Source of the DNA: Cyanobium sp. N.Huapi 1H5 | Lineage (GTDB): Bacteria > Cyanobacteriota > Cyanobacteriia > PCC-6307 > Cyanobiaceae | Direction: 5' to 3' | Assembly (NCBI RefSeq): GCF_024345535.1 | Contig: NZ_JAGQBH010000004.1 | Span: 248,001-312,000, forward strand | DNA: 64,000 bases | Part shown: positions 54,977 to 63,374 of the stretch, piece after piece | How the letters are laid out: the number at the start of each line of letters is the position of its first letter | How positions within the stretch are numbered: position 1 is the stretch's first letter | Position numbers and translations under genes: made by a program | The notes under the pieces: generated by a model | Told to the model about the DNA's origin: nothing | What the model saw: only the letters and a program-made list of their open reading frames with translations | The model's database searches: none

Positions 54977-55954
54977 TCAGCGCACGGCCACCAGCACCCG
55001 GTGGCGGGGGTCGCAGGCCTGCCGGCGCACGTCGCGGAAGCCGGCCTGCTCCAGGGCCCGGGGCAGATCGAGGCTGAAGTAGTCCGCCAGGTAGGGCTCG
55101 GTGCTCTTGAGCAGGGTGGCGATCGGCGCCGGCAGGCGGCGAATCACGGCCGAATCGGGGTCCTGATCCACCAGGGCCACCACCCCGCCGGGGCGCAGCA
55201 GCCGTGCCGCCTCCCGCAGCACCGCCCGGGTGGCCTCCATGGGCAGCTCGTGGCACACGAACTGGAGGGTGATCAGATCCACGCTGGCCGCCGGCAGGCC
55301 GGTGGCTTCGGCGGCGGCGTGGTGCCAGCGGCGGATGCGGCCGCCGGGATCGCGGACCCTGGCCACCGCCAGCATCTGGGGGGAGAGGTCGAGGCCGTCG
55401 ACGGCAACGCCTGTGCCCTCACGCCGCTCCAGCCAGTCCTTGAGGGCCAGGGTGCCGACGCCCACCGAGCAGCCGATGTCGAGGGCGCTGCGCACCGGGC
55501 CGGTGAGGCTGGGCTCGATCGCGGCGAAGATCGCGTCCCGCAGCCGCCGCTGGGCGTCCTGGGGCTCCAGGGTTTCCCCCGGCCACACCCGCAGGGCCAT
55601 GGCATCGGTGGCCTGCTCCGCCTCGCCGGCCGCCGCCCAGCAGAGGTTGCCCTCCTGGTAGGCATGGAACCGGGCCCGGTAGTAGGCCGGCACCTGGGTG
55701 GCCGCATCCGTGCTGCTGGCCAGCAGCGGCTCGGCCTGCCGCACCAGCTCTTCGCGCCGGGCCCGCCAGGCGATGCCGCGACGCTCGGCGGTGCGGATGA
55801 TCAGCTGGCGGGCCTGCAGGAACAGCAGCCGCCGCAGGGGCTCGACCGCCAGCAGCCGGTCGATCAGCCAGCCGAGGGGATGGCGCGAGGCCACCCAGTT
55901 GGGGGGCGGGGCGGCGGCGGTCAGGGCCGGAGCGGCGGGCTGGGCCTGGGCCAT
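54977..55954 (-). CDS. SAM-dependent methyltransferase
   Basis: 325 residues. N-terminal helical extension (30-150, QVPAYYRARFHAYQEGNLCWAAA). Class I methyltransferase core: ALDIGCSVGVGTLALKDWL, VDGLDLSPQML, RIRRWHHAAAEATGLPAASVDLITLQFVCHELP, LLRPGGVVALVDQD. Relatives include methyltransferases of unknown substrate. Last gene of the minus-strand set behind the YeeE transporter, 20 bases downstream of its stop. Confidence 0.85.
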   Translation of the reverse strand: MAQAQPAAPALTAAAPPPNWVASRHPLGWLIDRLLAVEPLRRLLFLQARQLIIRTAERRGIAWRARREELVRQAEPLLASSTDAATQVPAYYRARFHAYQEGNLCWAAAGEAEQATDAMALRVWPGETLEPQDAQRRLRDAIFAAIEPSLTGPVRSALDIGCSVGVGTLALKDWLERREGTGVAVDGLDLSPQMLAVARVRDPGGRIRRWHHAAAEATGLPAASVDLITLQFVCHELPMEATRAVLREAARLLRPGGVVALVDQDPDSAVIRRLPAPIATLLKSTEPYLADYFSLDLPRALEQAGFRDVRRQACDPRHRVLVAVR

Positions 55955-55975
55955 GGACGGCGAAGGGGCGGCGAC

Positions 55976-57109
55976 TCAGTCTGACGGGGCTGCGGGGCCC
56001 GGCGCCGGGCGCAGCCGCAGCGAGGCGGCGAAGCCCAGCAGGGCCACCGCCAGCCAGATCCAGCCGTGCAGGCTGAAGCTCATCACCCCGCCCAGGAAGG
56101 CATTGACGTTGCACCCCGAGGCCAGCACCCCGCCGTAGCCCATCAGCAGGCCGCCGAAGCCACGCCGGACCAGGTCCGGAAGGGGCTCGGACCGCTCACC
56201 GCGCCAGCGGAAGCGGCCCTCGGCGAAGGCGGTGGCGACGGCGCCGTAGAGCAGGCCCAGATCGACGAGCACGGACTCGTTGAACAGCCAGGCGTCCGGC
56301 CCCGCCAGCAGGGCCTGGCCCCGGGGACTCCCCCAGAACAGGCTGCTGCCGGGATCCCAGCCCAGGGCCTGGGCGGCGTGGGCGCCACTGAGGGCCAGGC
56401 CCCAGAGCACCTTCCAGGGCTCGGCCGTCACCAGCAGCAGGCCCGTGGCCAGCAGGGCGACGGCGATGGCGCCGCCGTAAAGCCGGCGGATGGGGGAGCA
56501 CCAGGGGTGCTGGCCGCTCCAGCGCGTCAGCAGCACAACGATCAGGGCGATGAAGGCGAGCTGCAGGATCAGGGCGCCCAGCAGACCGAACAGCTCCAGG
56601 CCGACCGGGGAGGGCAGGCGCGGCAGGGGCAGGGCCGCCAGCTGCGGGGCGTGCAGGGTGCCGAGGAATGCGCCGACGACCAGGCCGATCAGGGCGGCGA
56701 GCACGCCGCCGCCGCCGCGGGAGGTGGCCGCCAGGGTGCCGCAGCCGCAGGCCCGGGCCCGCTCCATGCCGATGCCGAACAGGAAGGCCCCGGCCAGGAA
56801 GGGCAGGGAGAGGGGGGTGGCCAGCAGCTTCGGCTGCAGGCCCGTGAGGGGCTCGGCGGTGAGCACCAGGGCCATGGCGATCGCCAGCAGAGCCGCCAGC
56901 AGCAGCTGGGCGAAGACCGGGTGGGGATCCCGCCGCTCGATCAGCCGGCGATAGCCGGAGGCGAAACCGAAACCGGAGCGGACCAGGACGTGGCCGAGGC
57001 CGCAGCCCAGACCCCAGACCAGGGCCGAGGTGGGCTGCCGGGCCGCCAGGGCGGCGGCCACCGCCACGGCGAGGGCCACGGCGAGTGCGGCTGATGGAAA
57101 GCGCCTCAA
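55976..57109 (-). CDS. YeeE/YedE (TsuA-like) sulfur-compound transporter
   Basis: 377 residues, TTG start overlapping the stop of the small upstream gene. About ten membrane spans. Conserved Cys motifs: GMERARACGCGTLAA, and VLASGCNVNAFLGGVMS. In thiosulfate transporter TsuA/YeeE these Cys relay thiosulfate. It follows a rhodanese gene and a small Cys-containing protein, supporting sulfur uptake. The central stretch is longer than in E. coli YeeE. Confidence 0.9.
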   Translation of the reverse strand: MRRFPSAALAVALAVAVAAALAARQPTSALVWGLGCGLGHVLVRSGFGFASGYRRLIERRDPHPVFAQLLLAALLAIAMALVLTAEPLTGLQPKLLATPLSLPFLAGAFLFGIGMERARACGCGTLAATSRGGGGVLAALIGLVVGAFLGTLHAPQLAALPLPRLPSPVGLELFGLLGALILQLAFIALIVVLLTRWSGQHPWCSPIRRLYGGAIAVALLATGLLLVTAEPWKVLWGLALSGAHAAQALGWDPGSSLFWGSPRGQALLAGPDAWLFNESVLVDLGLLYGAVATAFAEGRFRWRGERSEPLPDLVRRGFGGLLMGYGGVLASGCNVNAFLGGVMSFSLHGWIWLAVALLGFAASLRLRPAPGPAAPSD

Positions 57110-57249
57110 CGCTTCTTGGCTTTGGCTTGGGATGGGGACTCGCTGCCGGTGTCACAGGCGAGGGCTGCGGCCGGCGGGAGCAGCAGCACCAGCAGCACGC
57201 CGGCCAGGGGGAAGAGCCGGGCGGCCTGGCGAAGGAGGGGCATGGACAT
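57106..57249 (-). CDS. 47-aa exported protein with one Cys
   Basis: MSMPLLRQAARLFPLAGVLL then VLLLPPAAALACDTGSESPS and QAKAKKR. A secretory signal ends at ALA|CDTG (ALAC is not a standard lipobox). The mature peptide would be about 16 residues with an N-terminal Cys. Stop overlaps the YeeE start by four bases and the gene follows the rhodanese by 29 bases, so it is part of the operon. Too short for similarity detection; its conservation elsewhere would tell whether it is real. Confidence 0.6.
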   Translation of the reverse strand: MSMPLLRQAARLFPLAGVLLVLLLPPAAALACDTGSESPSQAKAKKR

Positions 57250-57278
57250 GAAGAAACGGGGTGGAGCTGGAGGGGGGA

Positions 57279-58343
57279 TCAGCGGCTGCTCACCAGGGCC
57301 GGGCTGCCTTCCGGCCCAACGGCGATCGGCAAATTGGAGGCACTGTATTCGGTCCAGGAGCCCTCATAGATCCGCACGTTGGGGTACTTGAGGAGGTGCC
57401 GGAGGGTGAGGAACTGGAGGCTGGCCTCCCGGCCGGTGCTGCAGGAAATGATGATCTCCTTGTCGGGGGTGATGCCGCGGCTGACAAGCAGGGCCCGGAT
57501 CTCTTCGAGGGACTTCAGCTTGTGGGCGTTCCTCTTGGCTTCATCGGTGTTGTTCGCTTCGGTGAACGCCTGCCAGGGGATGTTCCTGGCCCCGGGGATG
57601 TGGCCGTTGCGGATGAAGGTCTGGTCGGTGCCCTCGAACTGGGCCTTGGGACGCGGGTCGATGATCACCACGTCCTTGCGGCCGATCCGGGGCTCCAGCT
57701 CCTTGAGGGTGATGGCCAGTCCCTTGACCGTGGTGGGCCGGAAGCTGCCGGCCTGGAAGGTGGGGAACGCCTTGGTGGTGCTCTGGCCGGCCGCCTTGTA
57801 GCCGCTGAGGCCCCCATCGACGATCGCGACCTGGCGCGCGCCGCTCTTCTCGAGGATGTAGGAGACGAGGGCGGTGCCGAGCACGTCGTTGCCGTCGGAA
57901 TAGACGAGCACCGAATCCCGGTTGGAGATGCCCGCCTCGCTCAGGAGGCTGGCGAGCTTGGTGGGACCCCAGATCTGGAAGGGCAGGCGGCCGTTCGGAC
58001 CACGGAAGGCCTGCTCGGAGAGGTGCACGGCGCCGGGCACGTGGCCACCGATGTAGGAGAGCGGCGGCACCGGGCGCACATCCAGCACCTTCCAGCGGCC
58101 CGAGCGGGCGGCGTCGGCCGCCTGCTCGGGGGAGAACACCTGGAAGCTCGTGCCCCCCGCGGCCAGGGTCGCGACACCGGCGCTGGCCTGGGCGGGAGCG
58201 GCGGCCTGGGCCTGGGTGGCGGGGGAGCTGCCGATGCCCAGCGTGGTGGCGGTGGTGATGGCGGCGGCGGCACCGAGCGCGGCGGACACCAGCAGACGCC
58301 GGGAGAAGCGGAGCCTGGAGTGGCGGACCCTGAAGAACAACAT
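57279..58343 (-). CDS. Exported two-domain rhodanese-family sulfurtransferase
   Basis: 354 residues from ATG 58343. N-terminal twin-Arg-like segment RLRFSRRLLVSAALG followed by an Ala-rich stretch suggests export, perhaps by Tat. Two rhodanese domains: the first (about 65-195) has an inactive site (VLVYSDGND, no Cys), the second has the active IIISCSTGREAS with Cys301. Transfers sulfane sulfur from thiosulfate or 3-mercaptopyruvate. Head of the set with the small Cys protein and YeeE. A 20-bp palindrome lies 22 bases upstream of the start. Confidence 0.93.
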   Translation of the reverse strand: MLFFRVRHSRLRFSRRLLVSAALGAAAAITTATTLGIGSSPATQAQAAAPAQASAGVATLAAGGTSFQVFSPEQAADAARSGRWKVLDVRPVPPLSYIGGHVPGAVHLSEQAFRGPNGRLPFQIWGPTKLASLLSEAGISNRDSVLVYSDGNDVLGTALVSYILEKSGARQVAIVDGGLSGYKAAGQSTTKAFPTFQAGSFRPTTVKGLAITLKELEPRIGRKDVVIIDPRPKAQFEGTDQTFIRNGHIPGARNIPWQAFTEANNTDEAKRNAHKLKSLEEIRALLVSRGITPDKEIIISCSTGREASLQFLTLRHLLKYPNVRIYEGSWTEYSASNLPIAVGPEGSPALVSSR

Positions 58344-58365
58344 TGAACACAAAAGTGATCGATGA

Positions 58366-58385
58366 ACCGATCTTAGAAGATCGGT
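58366..58385. promoter_or_regulatory. 20-bp palindrome in a divergent promoter region
   Basis: ACCGATCTT and AAGATCGGT are exact inverted repeats around a 2-base AG centre. The element lies between the divergent rhodanese (22 bases away) and exported-protein gene (83 bases away). Its form suits a dimeric repressor such as an ArsR-type sulfide/persulfide sensor, an inference. Confidence 0.6.
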
Positions 58386-58468
58386 GGGCGCTTCTGGTTG
58401 TGGGCTTAGCAACAGTGGGGCGCTCCAGGTATTCCGGGTTACCTTTCCTTCCATTCCGCGACCGAACC

Positions 58469-58897
58469 ATGCCCTGGCGTCCCCGCCTGCTGGCCCTCTC
58501 CACCTCCCTGCTGGTGGGGGCCGGCGCCCTGGTCGGCGGGGCCGCCCTGGCCACCCCGGCCGGATCGCTGCTCAAGGGCCTGGCGCTGCCGCTGCCCAAG
58601 CCGGCGGCCAGCCTGTTCGCCGCCAACGCCATCGGCCAGACCAGCCTCAACACCCAGCTGCCCGGCAAGCCGGACGAGCTGCTTGCCAAGGTGAAGGCGT
58701 CCCTGGCCAAGCAGGGCTACAGCGAGCGCAAGATCAACACCGTGGTGGGCCCTTGGGGCTTCAACCTGGTGCTCGATCCCCCGTCCGGCACCAAGGTGGA
58801 TGGCACCGCCGACGGCAAGGCCGCCGCCCTGGTGCTGCAGGCCACCGCCATCGGCCCCAACCAGCTCAACCTCAACGTCCGCTTCGAAGGGCTCTGA
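58469..58897 (+). CDS. Exported hypothetical protein
   Basis: 142 residues from ATG 58469. Signal peptide (RPRLLALSTSLLVGAGALVGGAA, cleavage near ALA|TPA). The mature part is a small alpha/beta domain (ELLAKVKASLAKQGYSERKINTVVGPWGFNLVLDPP in outline, TADGKAAALVLQATAIGPNQLNLNVRF). No Cys. No family recognised. Divergent from the rhodanese across the palindrome, so it may share regulation. The next gene is in the same frame 75 bases on. Confidence 0.65.
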   Translation: MPWRPRLLALSTSLLVGAGALVGGAALATPAGSLLKGLALPLPKPAASLFAANAIGQTSLNTQLPGKPDELLAKVKASLAKQGYSERKINTVVGPWGFNLVLDPPSGTKVDGTADGKAAALVLQATAIGPNQLNLNVRFEGL

Positions 58898-58972
58898 GGG
58901 GTCACGGACCCGAGTCACCCCACGGACAGCACCCCGGCCCCCAGCGGGTGGGCCCGCCACTGGAAATGGCTG

Positions 58973-59341
58973 GTGCCGGCCGGCTGCCTCACCGGGCTTG
59001 TCGGTGTGGCGGGCTTCATCGCCCTGATCCTCAGCCTCGTGTTCGGGCTGCTCAAGTCGACGACGCCCTACAAGGAGGCCCTGGCGAAGGCCCAGCGGGA
59101 TCCGGTGGTGATCGGCCGGCTGGGTTCGCCGATCCAGGGGGGCTTCCTCGTCTCCGGCAATGTCAGCCTCTCCGGCGGCACGGGGGAAGCCCAGCTGGCC
59201 ATTCCCCTGCAGGGGTCCAGGGGCAGCGGCACCCTCTACGTGGAGGCCCGCCAGAAGGCCGGCACCTGGACCTACTCCACCCTGACGCTCCGACCGGATG
59301 GCCCCGGCGAACCCATCAACCTGCTGGGGACCTCGCTCTGA
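58973..59341 (+). CDS. Single-span protein, cytochrome-oxidase-assembly Coa1-like
   Basis: 122 residues from GTG 58973. A membrane anchor (CLTGLVGVAGFIALILSLVFGLL) then a periplasmic-type domain: KEALAKAQRDPVVIGRLGSPI, GNVSLSGGTGEAQLAIPLQGSRGSGTLYVEARQKAGTWTY. This string order is that of the Coa1 (DUF1783) domain (G.G....G.L.V.A.K..G.W.......). The frame stays open for about 25 codons upstream without a clear start, so the real N-terminus may differ. Confidence 0.65.
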   Translation: MPAGCLTGLVGVAGFIALILSLVFGLLKSTTPYKEALAKAQRDPVVIGRLGSPIQGGFLVSGNVSLSGGTGEAQLAIPLQGSRGSGTLYVEARQKAGTWTYSTLTLRPDGPGEPINLLGTSL

Positions 59342-59371
59342 ATCGGGCCCCGGGCGGCTACGGGCAGCGGC

Positions 59372-60484
59372 TCAGCCCGCGGCCACCGGGTCGGCGTAGA
59401 GGGCCTGGAGGCCCGCCTCGCTGGCCGGCGCCACGCCCCGCTCGGTGATCAGGGCCGTCACCAGCCGGGAGGGGGTGACATCGAAGGCGGGGTTGAAGCC
59501 GTCGCTGCCGTCGGGCACCAGCTGCACGCTGGTGGGCTCCCCTGCCGCGGGCTTGCCGGCGATGCGGGTCACCTCCAGGGGGGATCGGGCCTCGATCGGG
59601 ATCTCCTTCACCCCGTCGCCGATCGACCAGTCGATGGTGGAGGCGGGCAGGGCCACGTAGAAGGGCACGCCGTTGTCGTGGGCGGCCAGGGCCTTGAGGT
59701 AGGTGCCGATCTTGTTGCAGACATCGCCCGTGCGGGTGGTGCGGTCGGTGCCGACGATCACCGCATCCACCTGGCCGTGCTGCATCAGGTGGCCGCCGGC
59801 GTTGTCGACGATCACGGTGTGGGGCACCCCTTCGCGGCCCAGCTCGAAGGCCGTCAGGCTGGCCCCCTGGTTGCGGGGGCGGGTCTCATCGACCCAGACA
59901 TGGATCGGCAGGCCGGAGCGGTGCGCCTTGTAGATCGGCGCCAGGGCCGTGCCCCAGTCGACCGTGGCCAGCCAGCCGGCATTGCAGTGGGTGAGCACGT
60001 TCAGGGGCTGGCCGCGGCGCTCCTCGGGGCGGCGGGCGGCGATCTCCTGGAACAGGCGCAGGCCGTGGTCGCCGATCGCCTCGCACATGGCCACGTCCTC
60101 CTCGGCGATGGCGCCCGCCTCGGCCCTGGCCGCCTCGGCGCGCTGCTCCGGTGCCAGGGGCAGCACGGCGGCCCGCACCCGCTCCAGGGCCCAGCGCAGG
60201 TTGATGGCGGTGGGGCGGGTGGCGTCGAGGCGCTCGAAGGCCGCGGCCAGGGAGGCGTCGGAGGGGTCGGCCTGCAGGGCCAGCATCAGCCCGTAGGCAC
60301 CGGTGACGCCGATGAGGGGAGCCCCCCGCACCACCATGGTGACGATCGCCTCGGCCGCCTCCTCCACGTTGGTGAGCGAGCGGGTGACGAACCGATGCGG
60401 CAGCAGGGTCTGGTCGATGACGCCGACCGAGCGGCCGCCCTCCTCGAGCCAGATGGTGCGCCAGGGCCTGCCGTCGATGTTCAT
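59372..60484 (-). CDS. mtnA: S-methyl-5-thioribose-1-phosphate isomerase
   Basis: 370 residues from ATG 60484 ([16 protein letters not shown]). eIF2B-like fold with [32 protein letters not shown] (active-site Cys), [46 protein letters not shown] and [21 protein letters not shown]. Catalyses the aldose-ketose step of the methionine salvage pathway. No other mtn genes are nearby. Confidence 0.96.
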   Translation of the reverse strand: MNIDGRPWRTIWLEEGGRSVGVIDQTLLPHRFVTRSLTNVEEAAEAIVTMVVRGAPLIGVTGAYGLMLALQADPSDASLAAAFERLDATRPTAINLRWALERVRAAVLPLAPEQRAEAARAEAGAIAEEDVAMCEAIGDHGLRLFQEIAARRPEERRGQPLNVLTHCNAGWLATVDWGTALAPIYKAHRSGLPIHVWVDETRPRNQGASLTAFELGREGVPHTVIVDNAGGHLMQHGQVDAVIVGTDRTTRTGDVCNKIGTYLKALAAHDNGVPFYVALPASTIDWSIGDGVKEIPIEARSPLEVTRIAGKPAAGEPTSVQLVPDGSDGFNPAFDVTPSRLVTALITERGVAPASEAGLQALYADPVAAG

Positions 60485-60497
60485 CGGAAAGGGGGAG

Positions 60498-62135
60498 TCA
60501 TGGGGACGCAGGGGCCGGGGGCGCCGGCTCCGATTTTCCGCCATCACCGGGCCGGCCCAGCAGCTCACGGGTCAGGGCCCGGAAGCGGGCGGGCTCGAGA
60601 TCCCCGAGGGTCTCGCCGCGGCGGCTGCGCCAGGCGTTCCAGCCCAGCAGCGGCACCAGCCGGTTGTGGCCGGCCAGATCCAGGGGGGACGCCAGGGGGA
60701 CCACGGGTCGGGGGGCCGGCAGCGGCCCGCGGCGGGCCTCCAGCAGGGCGGCGATGGCGACCAGCTCTTCGTCCCGGCCGCCGCCGCCGAGGATCTCCAG
60801 GCCCACGGGCAGGCCGCGGCCATCGACGGCCAACGGCAGGGCCACCGCCGGCAGGCCGCTGGTGCTGCTCACCATGCAGGTGATGGCGGGCGAGGGCTCG
60901 CGCTGGGCGCCGCCGCGCCGATCCGGCAGCAGCAGCAGGCCATCGAGGCGCTGCGCCACCAGGGCCTGCTCCAGCCGCTGGCGATTGGCGGCCATCCGCC
61001 GGCGCGCCCGCGCCTCCGCCGCCGGATCGCTGGCCATCAGGTCGCGGCATTTGGCCGGGGTCCATTCCGGCGGCAGGCGGGCGGAGCCGCAGATGTCGTC
61101 CCAGCTGCGCCGGCTGCCGGGGTAGCGGGCCAGCTGGGCATCGATGCGGCGCCCCGACCCTTTCACGAAATCCGAACCCAGCCGGGTGTCGAGCCCCGAC
61201 ACCACCAGCGCCTCGACCACCTCCGCTCCGGCCGCCCGCAGCAGCGCCACGGCCCGCCGCAGGGCCGCCGCCGCCGCCGCCGTGGTGGGCGCCAGGTCCT
61301 GGTCGCCGGCCTTGGCCAGCACCGCCAGACGCCGGCCGCGCAGATCCGGCGGGGCCGCCGCCCGCCCGGGCCGCCAGCTGGGATCGAGCACCGCCAGGCC
61401 CCGGGCCAGCAGGCCCATGTCGCGGGCGATCAGCCCCGGGGTGCCGTTGACGAAGCCGAGCGGCAGCAGGCCGGCGCTGGAGACGCGCCCCTGGGTGGGC
61501 CGCAGGGTCACGGCGCCGTTGTAGACGGCCGGCAGGCGCAGGGAGCCGCAGTTGTCGCTGCCGAGGGCCAGGGGCACGAAGCCGGCCGCTACCGCCACGG
61601 CGGAACCGGAGGAGGAGCCCCCCGGGCTGAGCCAGGGGTCGTAGGCGTTGCCCACCCGGCCCGCCGCCCCCGACAGCCCGCGGATGCCGAAGGCGAACTC
61701 GTCCATGGTGGTGGTGCCGACCACGATCGCCCCGGCGGCCCGCAGCCTTGCCACCGCCTCGGCATCGGCCGCGGGCTGGTTGCCCAGCAGGGCCAGGGAA
61801 CCGGCCGCCATCGGCTGGTCGGCCGTGGCGAAGTTGTCCTTCACGGCCAGCGGCAGGCAGTCGAGGGGGCCGGCGGGGCCGCCCGCCGCCCGGGCGCGGT
61901 CGAGGGCGGCGGCCTGCTCGAGGGCGTAGGGATTGAGCTGCTGGAAGGCGTTGAGGGGCGGCCCGGAGGCGGTGGCCAGGTTGCGGCTCAGGATCTCCAC
62001 CTGCACCGCCCGGATCCGGGCCTCGCAGGTGGACGCAGGGCCGGCCACAGCGGCAGGAGCCCCCAGCACCAGGGCCAGCCCGGCGCCGAGCGATGCCGTG
62101 GCCATGCCGGTCCGGGGGCGTTGCAGCAGGTCCAT
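60498..62135 (-). CDS. Exported amidase-signature-family hydrolase
   Basis: 545 residues. A signal peptide ([21 protein letters not shown], start at 62135 by ATG). Amidase signature: Lys in [14 protein letters not shown], cis-Ser region [11 protein letters not shown], nucleophile Ser in [12 protein letters not shown], where a Cys replaces the usual Gly before the last Gly-Ser. Could act on amides outside the cytoplasm. It follows the cNMP-binding protein gene by 9 bases. Physiological substrate unknown. Confidence 0.88.
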   Translation of the reverse strand: MDLLQRPRTGMATASLGAGLALVLGAPAAVAGPASTCEARIRAVQVEILSRNLATASGPPLNAFQQLNPYALEQAAALDRARAAGGPAGPLDCLPLAVKDNFATADQPMAAGSLALLGNQPAADAEAVARLRAAGAIVVGTTTMDEFAFGIRGLSGAAGRVGNAYDPWLSPGGSSSGSAVAVAAGFVPLALGSDNCGSLRLPAVYNGAVTLRPTQGRVSSAGLLPLGFVNGTPGLIARDMGLLARGLAVLDPSWRPGRAAAPPDLRGRRLAVLAKAGDQDLAPTTAAAAAALRRAVALLRAAGAEVVEALVVSGLDTRLGSDFVKGSGRRIDAQLARYPGSRRSWDDICGSARLPPEWTPAKCRDLMASDPAAEARARRRMAANRQRLEQALVAQRLDGLLLLPDRRGGAQREPSPAITCMVSSTSGLPAVALPLAVDGRGLPVGLEILGGGGRDEELVAIAALLEARRGPLPAPRPVVPLASPLDLAGHNRLVPLLGWNAWRSRRGETLGDLEPARFRALTRELLGRPGDGGKSEPAPPAPASP

Positions 62136-62144
62136 GGCGCCGGC

Positions 62145-62555
62145 TCAGCCCCGCCGGGCGTCGCGCAGCATCATCGCCATGCGCTGCAGCAGCTTCCAGC
62201 CGATCACGCCGTTGGACTCCACCAGGGGGCGGAAGTCCCAGTAGGTGAGGCCGTAGCAGTCGAGGCGCGTGGCGGCGGTGATCGTGGCCATGCGGGTGCC
62301 GTCATCGATCAGGGCGATCTCACCGAAGAAGTCGCCGGCGCCGAGCCTGGAGCGCACGGTCCCCTGGATCGTCACCGTCGCCTCCCCGGCCTCGATCACA
62401 TAGAAGGCGGAGCCGCCGGAACCCTCCTGGATGATCGTTTCACCGGCCTCGAAGTCCCGCTCCTTGAACAGCAGGGCGATCTGCTGGAGCTCATCCGGGC
62501 TCAGATCGGCGAACAGCGGCACCCGCTGCAGCACTTCGACGGGGGCGCCGCGCAT
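62145..62555 (-). CDS. Cyclic-nucleotide-binding-domain protein
   Basis: 136 residues, almost only a cNMP-binding barrel: LFADLSPDELQQIALLFKER, FEAGETIIQEGSGGSAFYVI, then the phosphate-binding cassette FFGEIALIDDGTRMATI with Arg and GE retained. No DNA-binding domain or kinase is attached. The ATG directly abuts the TGA of the upstream gene (TGAATG), showing coupling with the ATP-grasp protein. Probably a regulatory subunit, inferred from position. Confidence 0.88.
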   Translation of the reverse strand: MRGAPVEVLQRVPLFADLSPDELQQIALLFKERDFEAGETIIQEGSGGSAFYVIEAGEATVTIQGTVRSRLGAGDFFGEIALIDDGTRMATITAATRLDCYGLTYWDFRPLVESNGVIGWKLLQRMAMMLRDARRG

Positions 62556-63374
62556 TCAGGGTCCGGCCTTGGTGATTGCTCGGCACTGAAGCAGAACCAG
62601 CCCGTCATCGGCAAACGCCCACTCCAGATCACGACCGGGGCCATAGACCTCCTCGCAGCGCAGGGCAAGGCGGTTGAGGGCCTGGAGCTGGGCGTCATCG
62701 AGGCAGAGCCGCTCCACCAGCTCGCTCGCCAGCGTTTCCTGGCGGGTGCCGCCCCCAGCCAGCGGCCGGATCGCCATGGTCTTGTAGCCCGGCCGGCACT
62801 CCCGCACCATCCCGGCCCGATCGAGGCAGATGTGGTCGGGGATCACCAGGCCCGCCACCACCGCTTCCCCCAGGCCCCAGCTCGCCTCGATCACCCGTTC
62901 GTCGACACCGGTGACGGGGTTGCGGGTGAACATCACACCGGCGCTGACGGGGGAGAGCAGCGTCTGGACGACGACGCCGACGCTGGGGCGGCTGAACAGG
63001 CCCACCCGCTTGCGGTAGCTGATGGCGGAATCGGAGTTGGCCGACCACCAGACAGCCCGCAGCGCCTCGGCCAGCGCCTCCAGGGAGGGCACGTTGAGCA
63101 GGGTCAGATGCTGGCCGGCGAAGCTGGCGGCGGCGCCGTCCTCGTCGATGGCGGAGGAGCGCACCGCCAGCGGACCGCTCAGGCCGCCCACCGCCGCCAG
63201 CACCTCGGCGATGGCGTCATCGTCGCCACTGGCCACCGCCTCCACCAGATCGGCGGCGAGGGCGAAGCCGCTCGGCACCGGCAGGCCATCGCGCAGGGCC
63301 TGGCCCAGGCCCACGGCCTTGGCACCGAAGCATGAGAGGTCTTCGGCCGCTTCGAGGGGAACGACCCTGCTCAT
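62556..63374 (-). CDS. PEP-synthase-like ATP-grasp subunit (PPDK_N alone)
   Basis: 272 residues. Fold of the ATP-binding half of PEP synthase/pyruvate phosphate dikinase: GAKAVGLGQALRDGLPVPSGFAL, GPLAVRSSAIDEDGAAASFAGQH, MFTRNPVTGVDERVIEASWGLGEAVVAG, DLEWAFADDGLVLLQCRAIT. The His mobile domain and C-terminal PEP-binding barrel are missing; the former is encoded just upstream, with a four-base overlap. See finding. Confidence 0.9.
   Translation of the reverse strand: MSRVVPLEAAEDLSCFGAKAVGLGQALRDGLPVPSGFALAADLVEAVASGDDDAIAEVLAAVGGLSGPLAVRSSAIDEDGAAASFAGQHLTLLNVPSLEALAEALRAVWWSANSDSAISYRKRVGLFSRPSVGVVVQTLLSPVSAGVMFTRNPVTGVDERVIEASWGLGEAVVAGLVIPDHICLDRAGMVRECRPGYKTMAIRPLAGGGTRQETLASELVERLCLDDAQLQALNRLALRCEEVYGPGRDLEWAFADDGLVLLQCRAITKAGP

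Noticed and set aside
60303-63335. Long plus-strand ORF of about 1010 codons
   Set aside because: It lies antisense to mtnA, the amidase, the cNMP-binding and ATP-grasp genes, all with clear motifs. Its translation is low-complexity Gly/Ala/Arg/Gln, typical of a shadow frame in very GC-rich DNA.
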